A DNA stretch of 64,000 nucleotides from Ctena decussata (GCA_963989385.1 OZ022510.1:32803448-32867447); one strand, 5' to 3'. Shown: positions 33,047 through 44,883, counted from the stretch's first letter. Notes: generated from the sequence alone by a model not told the origin. Numbers and translations are program-made.

Positions 33047-33634
33047 CTAGTGTTTGAAGCTAACTTTAATTTTTAAATAAATGTATTTACAAAAGCTATG
33101 ATTATTTCTTTTCCAGCATAAATGTCAATTATAGAGATGTTTTAATAATCTTATACCCTTCAAACTGCTTGCTGCTGTAAACTTACTACTACGTTAACTT
33201 CTGTTGGTGTAAGATAAGCTTAAGCAATCTGCCTGGTGTCCTTGAAATTGTTTTAAAAGCAATTATGGTTTCAATGACGTAAGCAAACGATTACCTTTGT
33301 GTATATCTTTATTAGTCTGTCAAGAAAGAATCAGACGTGCGTGCTTGGAGTTTTACTGAACCTGTTAAAGTGGTTTTAACAAACAGTAACCTAGTTGCAA
33401 TTCTTTGGGTCGCAGACTGTTTGATGATGGTAGGTTTGATTCCAGTACAAAACCATGTAGGATAGAATAGGTCTCTGACTTTAAAATTTGGTGTGATTCT
33501 CACATTACCATACAAATGCATGTAGGACTATATTACAGTTTCCGAAAATATATTCACCTTCTAGAGAAAGAAAAACACGAGCTGATACAGTGTTTGACTG
33601 CTGACACCTCAGAATGCACTCCGAATAACATAAT
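33047..33634. other. Stretch without recognisable gene
   Basis: Plain AT-rich sequence; a 69-codon minus-strand frame (33312-33521) without a domain. Confidence 0.5.
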
Positions 33635-34620
33635 TGAGCTGCGACACAAGAAAACCAACTAAGTGGTTGAGCGCCCAGGGCAGACTCAGATCAGCCTGGT
33701 CATCCGCCCAATTTAATCAGGCTCTTCGCTAAGCGCTTTCTATTCTATTCTATTCTATCCCATAACCTAACTAGGTCGTTGGGGCACCACAGATGACTTC
33801 CAAACAATCCCTTTCCACCTTTTCCTGTCTTCAGCTGCCCTAATTGAGCTGGCAAAATTCATCCCTGTCCACTCCTTGATATTGTCTTCCCACCTCTTCT
33901 TCTGTCTACCTCTTCTTTTTTTTTCCTTTCACTGTGCCCTGAAGAATTGTTTTTGCTAAATCAAAAGACATTGAGACGTGGCCAAACCGTCTTAGTTTCC
34001 GTTTCTTGACCAGAGTCAGGAGTTCATCATATTCTCCAATGGCTGCTTGGATCTTCCTGCGAACCTGCTCATGGGTTATATGGTCCTTGTACGAAATGTT
34101 CAGTAACCTTCGGTAGCATCTCATCTCAAAGGCCTGCGTTATTTTCTCTAACTCGGCTGTCAAGGTCCACGATTCACAGGCATACAGAAATATGGAAATG
34201 ACAAGGGAGCGCATATGTTCACCTTTGATCCAAGAGATATGTTGTTATCTCTCCAAACTGGTTTCAGCTTGGTAAGAGCTGATTGAGAAGTGGCTTGTGC
34301 AATCCTTGAGAGAACCTCCTGTTTTGATCCCTCATCTGAGACAACTGCTCCAAGGTATTTGAAGCTGCTTACAGTACCAAGCTTCTGCTCTTCCTTTACC
34401 TTGATCTCCCTCTGGATGCCATCTGTGCTGTTCGTCATCAGTTTGGTCTTCTCAGCACTGATCTCCATCTTATATCTTGTGCGCTTAAAGGGTAGCTAAG
34501 GGTCAAAGCTACCTCCATGGGCACAACGAAGACTCTGATCAGACTGGGCGGATGTCCAGGCTGATCTGAGTCTGCGCCCGGCGCACAACCACTTTGTTGG
34601 TTTTCTCGTATCGTGGCTCA
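33635..34620. mobile_element. Palindromic MITE split by a LINE insertion
   Basis: The left half 33635-33738 ('tgagctgcgacacaagaaaa' to 'cttcgctaagcgctt') and right half 34481-34620 ('gcgcttaaagggtagctaag' to 'ttctcgtatcgtggctca') together give a full MITE of about 245 bp. GCGCTT occurs at both junctions (33733-33738 and 34481-34486) and is the target-site duplication of the inserted LINE. Confidence 0.9.
33739..34480 (-). pseudogene. 5'-truncated RTE-type LINE, C-terminal part of ORF2
   Basis: Minus strand. The first frame (34468-34160) reads MEISAEKTKLMTNSTDGIQR, SSFKYLGAVVSDEGSKQEVL, then ALTKLKPVWRDNNISLGSKV. After a frameshift near 34215 it continues MRSLVISIFLYACESWTLTA, FEMRCYRRLLNISYKDHITH and LVKKRKLRRFGHVS (34214-33906). 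This is the region after the RT palm in RTE-clade LINEs, common in bivalves. The element ends at the left in (TTCTA)n, i.e. a (TAGAA)n 3' tail at 33739-33758, and starts abruptly inside ORF2 at the right, as expected for 5' truncation. The same LINE family supplies the N-terminal half at 53.9-56.85 kb. Confidence 0.9.
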
Positions 34621-34679
34621 AAAAGAAATCGTCTGAGGCTCATATAAAAGAAATCGTTGGAAGACTTTGTCGGAGGGAT

Positions 34680-34725
34680 GGTCGGGTGGTGCGATGATGC
34701 TGGGTAACTTTCAGTGCCTGGGCAA
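34680..34725 (+). mobile_element. Family S SINE fragment
   Basis: 'gtcgggtggtgcgatgatgc' and 'gggtaactttcagtgcctgg' match the 5' part of family S only. Confidence 0.5.
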
Positions 34726-34734
34726 CTAAAACTG

Positions 34735-35560
34735 CATGAACAAAGAAGTAAACCTAGTCATATATCAAAAGGTTTCATCAAAGGATGTTGGAAATATAAG
34801 CAAAGAATATAAACTCAACACAAAACTTTGACGCAAATATACAAGTCTGTGACCTTGACCTTTGGTAAGCAGCTGCGAACCTAAAAGTAAACCTAATCAA
34901 ACATCAAAAGGTTCCATCAAAGGATATTGGAAGTGTAAAAGAAGAATATAAACTTAACACAAATCTTAACTGCACATGTTTAAGTCTATGACCTTGACCT
35001 TAGGTCAGCAGCAGCATCCAGATGATGTCAACTATTCTGCATGAACAAAGAAGTAAACCTAGTCATATACGAAAAGGTTTCATCAAAGGTTGTTGGAAAT
35101 ATAAGCAAAGAAAAAACTTAACGCAAAACTTTAACGCAAATGTTGACCATTGGTAAGCAGCAGCATCCAGATGATGTCAACTACTGTGTATGAACCTAAA
35201 AGTAAACCTAGTCAAATATCAAAAGGTTCCATCAAAGGATAGTTGAAATATAAAAGAAGAATATAAACTTAACGCAAAACTTTAACGCAAATGTAACAGT
35301 CTTTGACCTTGACCTTAGGTCAGCAGCAGCATCCAGATGATGTCAACTAGTCTGCACGAACCCAGAAGTATATATCTATTCACATACCAAAAGGTTCCAT
35401 CGAAGGATATTGGAAATATAAGCAAAGAAAAAAATTTAATGCAAAACTTTAACGCAAATGTTAACGGACGGACGGACAGACGGACGAACAGACGAACGGA
35501 CGGAAAGACGAAAACTATATACCCCTCGACATACTTCGTATGTCGGGGGTATAAATATTG
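34735..35560 (+). mobile_element. Bivalve-type tandem-bearing element, about 132-168 bp units x5
   Basis: 'aagtaaacctagtcatat' with 'caaaaggtttcatcaaagg' recurs near 34750, 34880, 35050, 35200 and 35365. Units include 'tgaccttgaccttaggtcag' and 'cagcatccagatgatgtcaa'. The tail has 'acggacggacggacagacgg' (35464) and 'tatgtcgggggtataaat' (35540). Frames on both strands across the tail are shadows. Confidence 0.8.
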
Positions 35561-36134
35561 CGTCTGCAGACTTACACTCACTGACTTTCTCAAGAGGGGT
35601 AATTTTCAGACATCCACAATACATAATTTTTTTAGTTTTCTTATTTACTGATTTTTTTTTTGTTAAACATGCTTAAAACGCAGTAAACACTACAACTGCA
35701 TATAATATGCAATAAAATATAAATAAAACGTATGCTAGCCTTATTTTAAGATGCAGAGGGTCTAATTACCCCACCCACTTTTCAGTTTTTCAGCTGTAGA
35801 CTATCATTCCCGCCTGTGCCTCAGCTTGCCACTCACATATAATGTGTATATTGACAGTACACATATACATGAAACGTGGCTAGCTGAGGCACGTGGGGGA
35901 GGGGAAGCATCTTTATAAAACTTTTCCTATTTTCCATACATTCAATTATAAAAACTTGCTTTTTACACCAAAAATCTCAGTCTGTGTACTAAATAACTAG
36001 AAAATAGTTTTTGTGTCAATTCAAGGGAGTTCCAAGGAACACATTTCAATGGATATTTTACAGTATACCAAATGTTCATTTTTGACCGCTTTTATAGGCA
36101 AAGTTACATTACAACTGTCAGAGGTCCTTTGGAT
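35561..36134. other. Stretch without recognisable gene
   Basis: AT-rich. 'gctgaggcacgtgggggagg' and 'cgcctgtgcctcagcttgcc' form a weak inverted pair at about 35811-35900. No gene. Confidence 0.45.
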
Positions 36135-36303
36135 AATAGTAGGGCAAGGGCCTACTGAGCTTGCAGTAGGTGCGGGTAGGGGTTGTTTGGACAGTTTTAG
36201 CTCTCGTCTATCACTTCTGGCTTCCTCCTCCCTCTCTCTGGGAGACGGCCCGATATAGATGAAATACTGTCTCAAAGGGCCGTTAAACCCAAAACAATCA
36301 CTC
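36135..36303 (+). mobile_element. Family S SINE-like repeat, 5'-truncated
   Basis: From 'ataatagtagggcaagggcc' through 'gcagtaggtgcgggtagggg' and 'gggagacggcccgatataga' to 'gtctcaaagggccgttaaac'. Confidence 0.75.
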
Positions 36304-36687
36304 AAACAAGACTTTGTCGGTTTCTTGAAATCAAAATTAAGTCTTTGACTGAGAATCAGTAGCTGCCACCATGCATGATAGCGGACAGAGTACGCTTAAA
36401 GTCTCCATAGTCCTATCAGCGGTAAAAACGCCTCAACTCGAATCATTGTAAAAAGCGGTTCAACCTTCACGTTTGGTAATAAAATTTGGGTTGGTCTGCA
36501 TATATTGAGTCATATAACTGGCAAAAAGTAGAGAAAACAAGTTTTTGAAAAATAACAAATCGCTCCACAAAATACAATTTCCTGCTCTGGTTTCCCGTCT
36601 AGCAATGCCATATAAACATAGGCGGGATAGTGACTGGGACTCCACGCCTGTACATTGTATTTTTACCATTTTATGAAATCCAAAGTA

Positions 36688-36716
36688 GGTCATTTTAGTT
36701 GCCAACTAAAATGACC
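36688..36716. repeat. Perfect 29-bp palindrome
   Basis: GGTCATTTTAGTTG is followed after one base by CAACTAAAATGACC. This is a short perfect inverted repeat with no known role. Between 36304 and 36687 I see no gene. Confidence 0.6.
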
Positions 36717-36724
36717 CAAATAAG

Positions 36725-36905
36725 TTTTTAAACCCTTTTTATGTGAAACTCAATGCGGTTTTGTTTGTTTAAAGCTGGCCAATCACGGTCATTTACACTG
36801 ACGAAACTATATTGAGAAGCTTGCAGCGATACCTCATCATGAAATTTTTCATGCTGATAGAGCAATGGGGCCTTTAAAGGCCATTTCCGAACCTATCAGG
36901 ACAAT
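36725..36905. repeat. Single diverged copy of the 46.9-47.4 kb repeat
   Basis: 'tttatgtgaaactcaatg', 'ctggccaatcacggtcattt', 'tgacgaaac', 'gagaagcttgcagcgat' and 'catgctgatagagcaatgg' match the tandem pair at 46925-47410. Confidence 0.65.
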
Positions 36906-37466
36906 GGTAGGTCAAACGTGATTACACAGAAGTTTGTACATAATATAATTTGAACGTTTTGCATGATAACAGTTTAACCTCACTTATACTCGCCGTCGCA
37001 TGGAACTGATGTACTGCTAAATCCAATGTAAAGGTTTAGTGATTTAACATGATCCGCCGACAACACATACCCCACATGTGGTCAGTTTGGTTTTGTGCCA
37101 TCAACATCCGTGTTATCAGTTTAGTCGAAGTTCAGGCATGGTCGGTCATTGCGGTAAGTCATAACCGATCCTGTGTGACAAGAGAGCATACTCATTGCCA
37201 TACATAATCCTCAAGTCAGTTTTCTGACCGCTAAGACCACCAAGATCACAACAGATAATTGTCTTATTAGATTACATGGTTGCACTTACAGGTAGAAGAA
37301 TTTATCAAATTAATGCTTTGCTGCTGCAAATAGCTCATCATCGTCCAAAAGCTTCACCTCTGTCTTTGAGGACCCATTTTTATAAGGGGTATACTATTTG
37401 CGGTATTATATTTGCTTCCCTGGTAAGTGAATTTCTATGAGTTAACTGGTCTTTCAGAAGTATTAA
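36906..37466. other. Stretch without recognisable gene
   Basis: Nothing recognised on either strand. Confidence 0.5.
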
Positions 37467-37650
37467 CCCCGGTAGCTCAGGGGGTTAAGGGGCCTGCTAA
37501 GCTAGAGGTCCAGGTTCGATTTCGGCTGTAAGCGAAAATTTTTGAAAGGCCCTATTGCTTTGTCAGCAGAGAATATTTTAGCGTTAGGCATCGGTGCAAG
37601 CTTCTCACTATAAATGGCCGTGAAAAGTAAACTTTAAGCATTTTAGACAT
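37467..37650 (+). mobile_element. tRNA-derived SINE, diverged copy
   Basis: The head CCCCGGTAGCTCAGGGGGTT with 'ctgctaagctagaggtcc' and 'aggttcgatttcgg' matches the 17581 SINE. The tail has 'ggccgtgaaaagtaaac'. It is not a functional tRNA. Confidence 0.6.
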
Positions 37651-37707
37651 CCTTCAGTTTCACATAAAAAAGTTTGAAAAATGAAATGGCAATATCATAG
37701 GGAGTTG

Positions 37708-37860
37708 TCATGGTCGGGCGAGGGTGATGGTTACCTCTCAGTGCCGGGCCATCCTACTAATTATTTGGATAATAGTAGGGCAAGGGCGTACTGTGCCTGC
37801 TTCCCCCATCATATCTCTTTTCATTCTCCCATTCTATGTCTGACATAATTACACGACATA
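37708..37860 (+). mobile_element. Family S SINE-like repeat, 3' part diverged
   Basis: 'tggtcgggcgagggtgatgg', 'cagtgccgggccatcctact' and 'gataatagtagggcaagggc' match; the pyrimidine-rich region is followed by unrelated sequence. Confidence 0.65.
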
Positions 37861-37879
37861 AACCGTGTTTGAAAAAGAT

Positions 37880-38095
37880 CACCGATGGAACTGTTCTACC
37901 AAATTAGGAGACGGGTATTGGAGATTCAGTGAGGAACGTGGGTTTAACGTCCGAATAACACACAAATCATACGGAGCAGGGACTTCGGTTTTAAAGTCTC
38001 AACCGAAAGACCGGAGAAACGGGGGATCGAACTTGCGACCTCTGGATGCTAGTATAGCGCGTTATTTACTACAGTACCACCGCTCCTTTCATTAG
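37880..38095 (-). mobile_element. tRNA-like SINE on minus strand
   Basis: On the minus strand 'ggagcggtggtactgtagta' and 'ccagaggtcgcaagttcgat' form tRNA-like A and B boxes, followed by 'tctccggtctttcggttgag'. It is only weakly like the 13.4 kb SINE. The plus-strand frame here is a shadow. Confidence 0.5.
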
Positions 38096-38407
38096 AGACA
38101 CGGTTATCGGATAACGATGCCAACAATGCCCCCCATCCCCCCCACACCTCCTCTTCCTTGGCGGGCATGTGACTTGAGTGAATTATACGACGTCATGAAC
38201 TTTAGTGGTTTAAGCCACACAAAAACTCATTTTGAAATCGGTACAATGCTTATTTGAGAAAAATATTTTTAAAGAATTGCCTCTGGTTGTTGTTCTAGCC
38301 AACGTCTCCAGTCCAATAATTCGGTAGCAGACAATACGAGAACCATTCTTTTTTCGTGAAGTAATCTCTAAACAACAAAGATTGAAGAATTGGAAATTAC
38401 ACAAGGA

Positions 38408-38592
38408 GATCTTACATGAGTGCCAATGTCTTATTGACTTTATTAAACGAGTTTGGGGAAACGATAAAATGCGAGGCCATGCCGAGCATCTTTTGGGTTT
38501 TTCCTAAGGAGATTAATAAATTCAATGATACAGGACCGCGAATACAAGATTCTATATATATCACATGACACTTAAAATCGCATTTTATAAGC
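38408..38592. mobile_element. Foldback element B, copy 2 (truncated)
   Basis: Hairpin 38408-38550 with 'ttattgactttattaaacga' and its complement around 'atgcgaggccatgccgagcat'. It is homologous to 22152-22294. The following 'cacatgacacttaaaatcgc' matches 22313-22330, and similarity stops at about 38592. Confidence 0.75.
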
Positions 38593-38838
38593 AAAGGACC
38601 TTGTATGATAAGGCCCATGTTTGGCCCCCAAAAAACTCATTTTTCAAAAGTTCTATTTGGATAATTAAAATGCATTCATCGGAAAGTTCTAAACTACAGT
38701 GTAACAGCAAATACAAAATTAACCAGTTCTTGCATAAAATAGTTCTGATTTTAATCTTGAACATACTCATTACTCATACCCCAGCGAATTCTGACGAAAA
38801 TGACAATTTTGTTAGCCTTTGCGGCTTTCAAAATATAT

Positions 38839-38935
38839 GAGCCCGGCCTCCAGCACATTTTATATTTTATATGCAGACACAATTTTGATATATTTACATG
38901 CCATGAAAATATTAAATGTGCTGGAGACCGGGCTC
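38839..38935. repeat. Hairpin with 22-bp arms
   Basis: GAGCCCGGCCTCCAGCACAT (plus TT) is inverted as AAATGTGCTGGAGACCGGGC (plus TC) around 53 bp of AT-rich loop. One mismatch in the arms. Confidence 0.65.
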
Positions 38936-40481
38936 TATGTTTATTTTTAACTTTTTGTTACCAAACTGGCAGCGTTCTCCGATCATAGACGAAATAAATA
39001 TATACTATGCAAAATATATTTAGCAAATTTTTATATTTTGCAGTTTTTCTCATTACTGAATTGCAACATTGAGAGAAATTAAATTGAATTGAAAGGAACC
39101 GTATTTGGGGCTTAAGATACCATGGGATTACAGAAGCCATCTTTAAAAACGTGTTGGGGAAAAGCGATGAGCGCGGAAGGGGTCATTAGCCGAAATTCGC
39201 ACCCATTGAAAAGCAACATAAAAATGGTAAGCATGTGATTTTTTGTACGGTATTTCTCAACATTTTCATGCTCAGTTTTCTTGTAAAAGCTATTGATTGT
39301 GAAAAAGATATGGTTAAGCTTAACAACTGACAAATCTTAGCATGCGCTATTGACGTTAAAACGTGTTAATTCGGTCCAATGTGCAATGATTTATGGGTGC
39401 TTCAGTTCAATGCAGAATCAAACCCGAGAAAAACAGTAGGCTAAAATTAAAGGTCACACCATGATTAATTTATCTGTGAAGTTTCTTCATTGCAGTATAA
39501 CGTAACTGTGAGAAAATGATGACGTTAGTCTGAGACTTTTGATTTATGCTCGGTAACCGGGAAGAATTTTCTTTCTGAATTGTTTACATTATAATATTGG
39601 TAGCTACCATACAATCATATACTCAAAAGGGATTCAAGAAACACCGATTAGAAACAAGTTTTTAAGACGATAACGTAAAAGCAATGGAAAACGTCAAATT
39701 TTCGAACTTAGTAAACCTCATACTCGTAACATATTCAAATGTTTTAGAGCGTTTTCCTTTATTTTAACAACAAACCAACCGCCTCATTATGGTTGTAGCT
39801 TTTATACATGATCATAAATGTCGTTCAGATACAATGGTCATAAAAAACTGACGTCACGATAGTTCAAACGCTACAATTGAGCAATCTTGATTCTTTTACC
39901 TGCCAGTCCATCTCGAATGATCGGCCTTTATTCCTTTATGCAGTAAAGTGACAATAAAATTCTTATATGGTGGATCTGACACATACAAAAAAATTGCTAT
40001 ATTTATTGTGCATAGTATATGTTGTGAATATTCATTTTCTTAGTTAGAACACTAGAAATAATTTGGTACACATTTCATTTTGATCCGTTGGAATCTTTTG
40101 GTTAGCGTCTCTGGAATTGCAAACTTAAGTGGGTAGTGGGTAGGGTACCTTTACAGGCCTTGTGCAGTGCACAGGTAATTAGCCGTGGTATCCAACGTAT
40201 AAGCATTTCATCAAAAGCCTATTATCAATAGCTTTCAAAAGCTATTGTAAATGCCTTGTTTCGTTAAAGGTAAAATTATTAAACTCGATTTTTCTTGCAA
40301 TTTTCCTTCATATTATTGAACCAGCAAAGGCATGTCAGAAATCATTTTATTTGAGAATTAACATAAGTGAAACATATTATTACTGTTTGTTCACATACGC
40401 ACAAATGATAAGCAATAGAAACCATGCAATTTTAAGAAAATTTGAATAGGGGCCATTTTTGCCCTTATCATACCAGGTCAT
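38936..40481. other. Stretch without recognisable gene
   Basis: AT-rich. A TGACGTCA lies at 39849-39856. Short frames around 38958-39333 have no domain. No repeat family recognised. Confidence 0.5.
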
Positions 40482-40810
40482 ACGTCACGATTTTGCCATT
40501 AGAAAACGCGACGTTTTTACGGACGTCAACGCATAACGTTACGACGTAATTTGCATATTTAATCCACTAGTTGGTTATCCTTTTTAATGCATGACTTAAG
40601 TACACTCGCAGATGCGATGCATATGATAAATGAATAAGCATGATAAATAGAGAATACCATGTTAGTGTCTTTTAATATCAAGTTTATCAGGCGAGACCAG
40701 AAACAGCGTAGGAATGGCGAGGCTTGCCGAGCCAGTCGGACGTGTTTCTGGTCGAGCCTGATAAACTTGATATTTAAAGACACTTACATGGTTTTCTATT
40801 TATCATGCAC
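40482..40810. mobile_element. Foldback element C with shared block and long hairpin
   Basis: The block 40482-40630 matches 22350-22500. Hairpin 40636-40810: 'gcatgataaatagagaatac' and 'aatatcaagtttatcaggcg' pair with their complements, with centre 'gcgaggcttgccgag'. Arms are about 80 bp. The near-mirror open frames on the two strands (FNIKFIRRDQK / LNIKFIRLDQK) result from the palindrome. Confidence 0.75.
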
Positions 40811-42360
40811 CATTAGAAGGTTTGAAGGTTTAAAGAGACTCAAACAAATGAAAAGCAAACGCAGTTTTGTTCGAACTTGCTGACGTCGCGAATGCGTTAT
40901 GACGTAAGTCGATGATGTCATTCAACCAATCGAAAGTTGTTATCACGGCCAACATCAGTATACAGCCAATCGTCTCCAGAGATCGCTTCTAAAGGCATGA
41001 CCTGATAACATTCGCCCAAGCGCAGTTCTACATGATATCACATTGTGTTATCATACCCCTGTTATCAGTGGAATTTTGCAGCAGATGCATGATAAATAAG
41101 CATGACAAAGTACAATCGACAGTTATGCACTTAATTGAGATATCAACAACCGGTTTAATAACATTTTTCTTATTAGTTTTAAGAAAGTTTTAAATTAGTT
41201 TCCGAACACAAATGATTGATCAGTCGAGATTGTTTCCGTAACAAAAAAGATTAAACTAATGTGAAAGCCAGTGCCTGTTTAATCGAACTGGTAACCAAAT
41301 TCATCTGAATACATATAAATTGTCTTGAAATATGAATGAGTTACATGTAATAGGGTTCACCAAAATATAGAAGTAACCGACATGATTATGGAATTCCATT
41401 TTCGACTTTTTGTACACTCTTGACACATTGACTACAGATGTGTTACATGTATCACAAGCGCAAGCTAAAAGTCGCCAGGTAAAGGCAATAGGTAGTACAC
41501 AGTCGGGACATTTTCCCGATCAGGATTCGGAGAAGCGTGCTGGTTCAATTCGAACTGCAAATAGTTTAGTTTGATTCTAGAGGAGGAAACAGTTTAGCAG
41601 TTTTGAATCTGAGAGCAATTTGAAATCAAGCGTGCGCATACCGCGAATTTGCCGTACGTGAATCACTTCTAACATGCTGTTCTTGTGGTTTGGTTGTATG
41701 TCGTGATTATGACTGGTATCGCGAGAATATGTACCCGAAAGGGAAATCCGCGACATAGACCAGCCATTTCTTTGCATATCACCGATTAGAGTAAATCTTC
41801 GGGCGTCACTTACTTTGCACATGACCCATTGTGTTCATACTTTCATGAACATCGGAAAAATGAAATATATTTCTTAACTAAAATCGTTAGTAATGAAACT
41901 TCTGAAGTTTGTGCCTTTAAAATCAATGTATAAGAACATGGTAATTGAAGAAGATTCGGCTTAACAGAGTTTCATAATTTTGTCATTTGTTTCATGCAGT
42001 GCTGCTCTAAAAATTCGGCAAAAACAAATTCCGTATCTTCAGTAAAAACTATGTTTAATAGAAAAATTTAATAACATGAATTGAGACAGAAGACTGAGAT
42101 CAATAATGATAACTTCGGATTATTGTCTGACAGAACTGCGGGGAAAATTAAAGGTTTCTTCCATGTATCCTTGATATTTCACTAAAATGATATGAGTATA
42201 CGCTTTGGCTGTCATCGTTTGACACCGATGCCTTATGCATCATTAAACGGCATTGCCTTATGTAGCACGAGTAAATTGCCTGTCATGCATACTTAACGTG
42301 CAGACCATTATACGACGTAAATTGCCTACATCACCAGCATCTTAAAAATTCAAGGCTAAC
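40811..42360. other. Stretch without recognisable gene
   Basis: Contains 'tgctgacgtcgcg' at about 40879 and otherwise plain AT-rich sequence. An 81-codon minus-strand frame (41577-41822) has no domain. Confidence 0.5.
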
Positions 42361-42975
42361 TAGAAATTGTGTTTGTGAAACACTATGCCCCAACCATATG
42401 CGTGCCGCTAAAGGTATCAAGCTTTAGAATGTCTAAGTTTAAAAAGGCGTTACATAATCATTACTTAAATATTTAAATCATCAAGGACTACTAATATACC
42501 AAAACCAGCTTCATAGTTCAAGCGGTTCAGAAATTGGAAAAAAGCCAATTTCAAACAAGGGCCATAACGCAATCGAAATTTTAAACAATTCTCACAAAAA
42601 TTAATCAGGCTATCTACTCCTCATTTCCAACAAGTGTACCAAATATATATCTTGCTAACAAGATATTCATCTCATTTATTAAAAAAGGGCGTTGCTCCAA
42701 AATGAGTCATAAATCAGAAAAGAAAAATACGCATTAGTTGGTTTTCCATGAGGAATCCATTTATCGAATTTCAATACCCAACCCCAGTGGTTCTTGAGCC
42801 CTGTAGCTGCATAAGTATCGAACAGTAGCGGAAATAATTCCGAAATTATTGAATGCAGAGTTATTTATCCTTTACTCAAATATTTAACGCATCAATAACT
42901 ACTACTATAGTAAAAATCACCTTCCTAAACGGCAAAACAATGCATTAAATCCAGAGACATAGCGCTTGTTTATGA
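42361..42975 (+). mobile_element. Partial bivalve-type element (head only)
   Basis: The head 'gtgtttgtgaaacactatgc' with 'cccaaccatatgcgtgcc' matches the start of the 28.9 kb element. It continues with 'gccataacgcaatcgaaatt' and 'taatcaggctatctactcc', then decays. No GGACGG tail. Confidence 0.6.
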
Positions 42976-43628
42976 ATATCATAGGGTCGTTAGTGGCGAA
43001 AGCAGACGAATCGAGAAGTATTTTGCAATATGCCATGCATTTGTCATAAAGACTTTCAAGAACAACGAAACCACACGCTTCTATTTTAAAGTATATGCAA
43101 AGTCAATGAATTTACAATATATTAGACTTTTGCCAGCTGTGTATTGCGTGCTCAATAAACGGTCGCCAATTTACAATATATCATATGGAATCGAGAGCGA
43201 CTTTCCGAGGGCATTGATTAGGATTCCACTGTGATCATATTAGAAGCCTTTGTTAGAGAATTATCTGACAGTCATAACCCTCGCTCAATACATGTAGGTA
43301 AATCATTTACTTGTTACGTAAATGAGAAGGCAGCGTTTAGGAACAGCCACAAACGCTTGTGCAACACAGACAACCTTAGAGGTAAGATCGTAAACACTGA
43401 TTGAGTTCCAATAGTTAATTTTCTCGGAAGAGACCGTTACGGTATGGAATACGGTATGCCCTGAATTCGACTGTAGGAACAGTATTGAAGCTGTTTAGAC
43501 AGAAACAATGAGAGTGACAAGTTTGGCTGTGAACTCCTAGCTGGAAGGCCTTAACGAGGACTTAAATTGTCGTATATATGCCTGACTTCTTTTATTACAG
43601 CGTCGCGGCATCCAGCATGTATACTATA
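42976..43628. other. Stretch without recognisable gene
   Basis: Only a local duplication of 'gccaatttacaatatat'-like words (about 43110-43180). No gene. Confidence 0.5.
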
Positions 43629-43830
43629 AGTATCTATCATGGGTGTGAGATGTGGATAGAAAAATCCGTCACGAGGGTCACTGTTCGGCATCACGAGGCT
43701 TGCCGAGTAATGCCGAACTGTGATCCTGAGTGATGATTTTTCTATCCACACCTCACACCCATGTATTAACAGCTCGTGATTTTTGTCCAGTCCTGGGTGA
43801 GACAACATGGGTAAGTTTATAAATGTGTTT
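43629..43830. mobile_element. Foldback element A, internally deleted copy
   Basis: Hairpin 43629-43763 matches 10689-10835. Immediately after 'cacacccatg' it jumps to 'tattaacagctcgtgatttt', which corresponds to the element's far end (about 11083), so about 250 bp are missing. Confidence 0.75.
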
Positions 43831-44365
43831 CATAGGTGTGAGGTGTGGATAGAAAAACCTGTCACGAGGGTCACTGTTCGGCATCACAAGGCTTGCCGAG
43901 TGATGCTGAACAGTGATCCAGAGTGACGGGGTTTTCTATCCGCACCTGACGCCAATGATAGATACTTTTTCTTGCACATCGCGTTTTGTTTTAACTTGAA
44001 AACTTGTTAGAGTGCGTCATTTTAGTGTTTGAGAGGTTTCGAATTGGTCTCGAAAGAAGGTGCCGCTTTCAAAGACCGACATTCGGTTCTTAACGTCAAC
44101 GTCTGGCGTGCAGAAACTGGCGTCATTTTTGCCGTCTTCGTGACATCATTTAAAAAGCCAAAGTCACTTGACGACGCAGATACGTGACCATTAATACAAC
44201 CAATGCATTGAATCCTCGTGATTTTTATCCCGTCCTGGGTGAGATTACATGGGTGAGATAAGATTTGTAGGTACAGGGGAAGCACGCGGATATCCTTATC
44301 TGGTGTTCAAGGAATTGTTTTCTCTCCCAGCTGAAAAGAATTGCCTTTTCTACCCGGTGGGCAAG
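43831..44365. mobile_element. Foldback element A, full copy
   Basis: Hairpin 43831-43965 with centre 'catcacaaggcttgccgag'. It is followed by 'cttgcacatcgcgttttgtt' and the same downstream block as at 10.85-11.17 kb ('gtttgagaggtttcg', 'acttgacgacgcagatacgt', 'cgtcctgggtgaga'). A conserved minus-strand peptide (QCIGCI, DVTKT, KMTPV) occurs in both full copies. Confidence 0.75.
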
Positions 44366-44883
44366 AAAGCGTTTAATCTACACAGTTAGTGTACCTTCAT
44401 TTGCTTAAACTATATGTTACATCACAAGTTTGAAGAAAATGGTGCATTTTGTCATTTCTTTTCAATGTATCGAGGACAGAGAACATTAAACTTTAATATT
44501 TAATTTGATGATAACGTAGCAGACATTCAAATGCTGTTACGCACTTTGAAATTAGTGCGTTAACCCCGTCTCCACAGAGTTAAAACATTGTATTCAAGTT
44601 GTTGGAGCAGGCTTGGGAATGCATTAAATAGATGTCTTGATGCATGTGTTACTGTTTAAAAGAACTTAGACATGCAATGTTCTAGTCTGGCCTTTACGAT
44701 TCAAATGTAAACAAGAATAAAACAGAATTAAGGCAAAAATGTCCCGTTATTATTACGAGAAGCATAAAATTAATTCATTGATCACGCGATGTTCAGATGG
44801 CCTGGTGCGCTGTAGCATACTCTTGTGAAAATACGAAGTACTGTGCTCATTAACTCAATGTATGCAGTCCAATTTGAAAAATC
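44366..44883. other. Stretch without recognisable gene
   Basis: Plain AT-rich sequence. Confidence 0.5.

Noticed and set aside
40559..40883. Two opposite-strand frames with similar proteins (FNIKFIRRDQK / LNIKFIRLDQK) as a gene pair
   Set aside because: They are mirror readings of one long palindrome.
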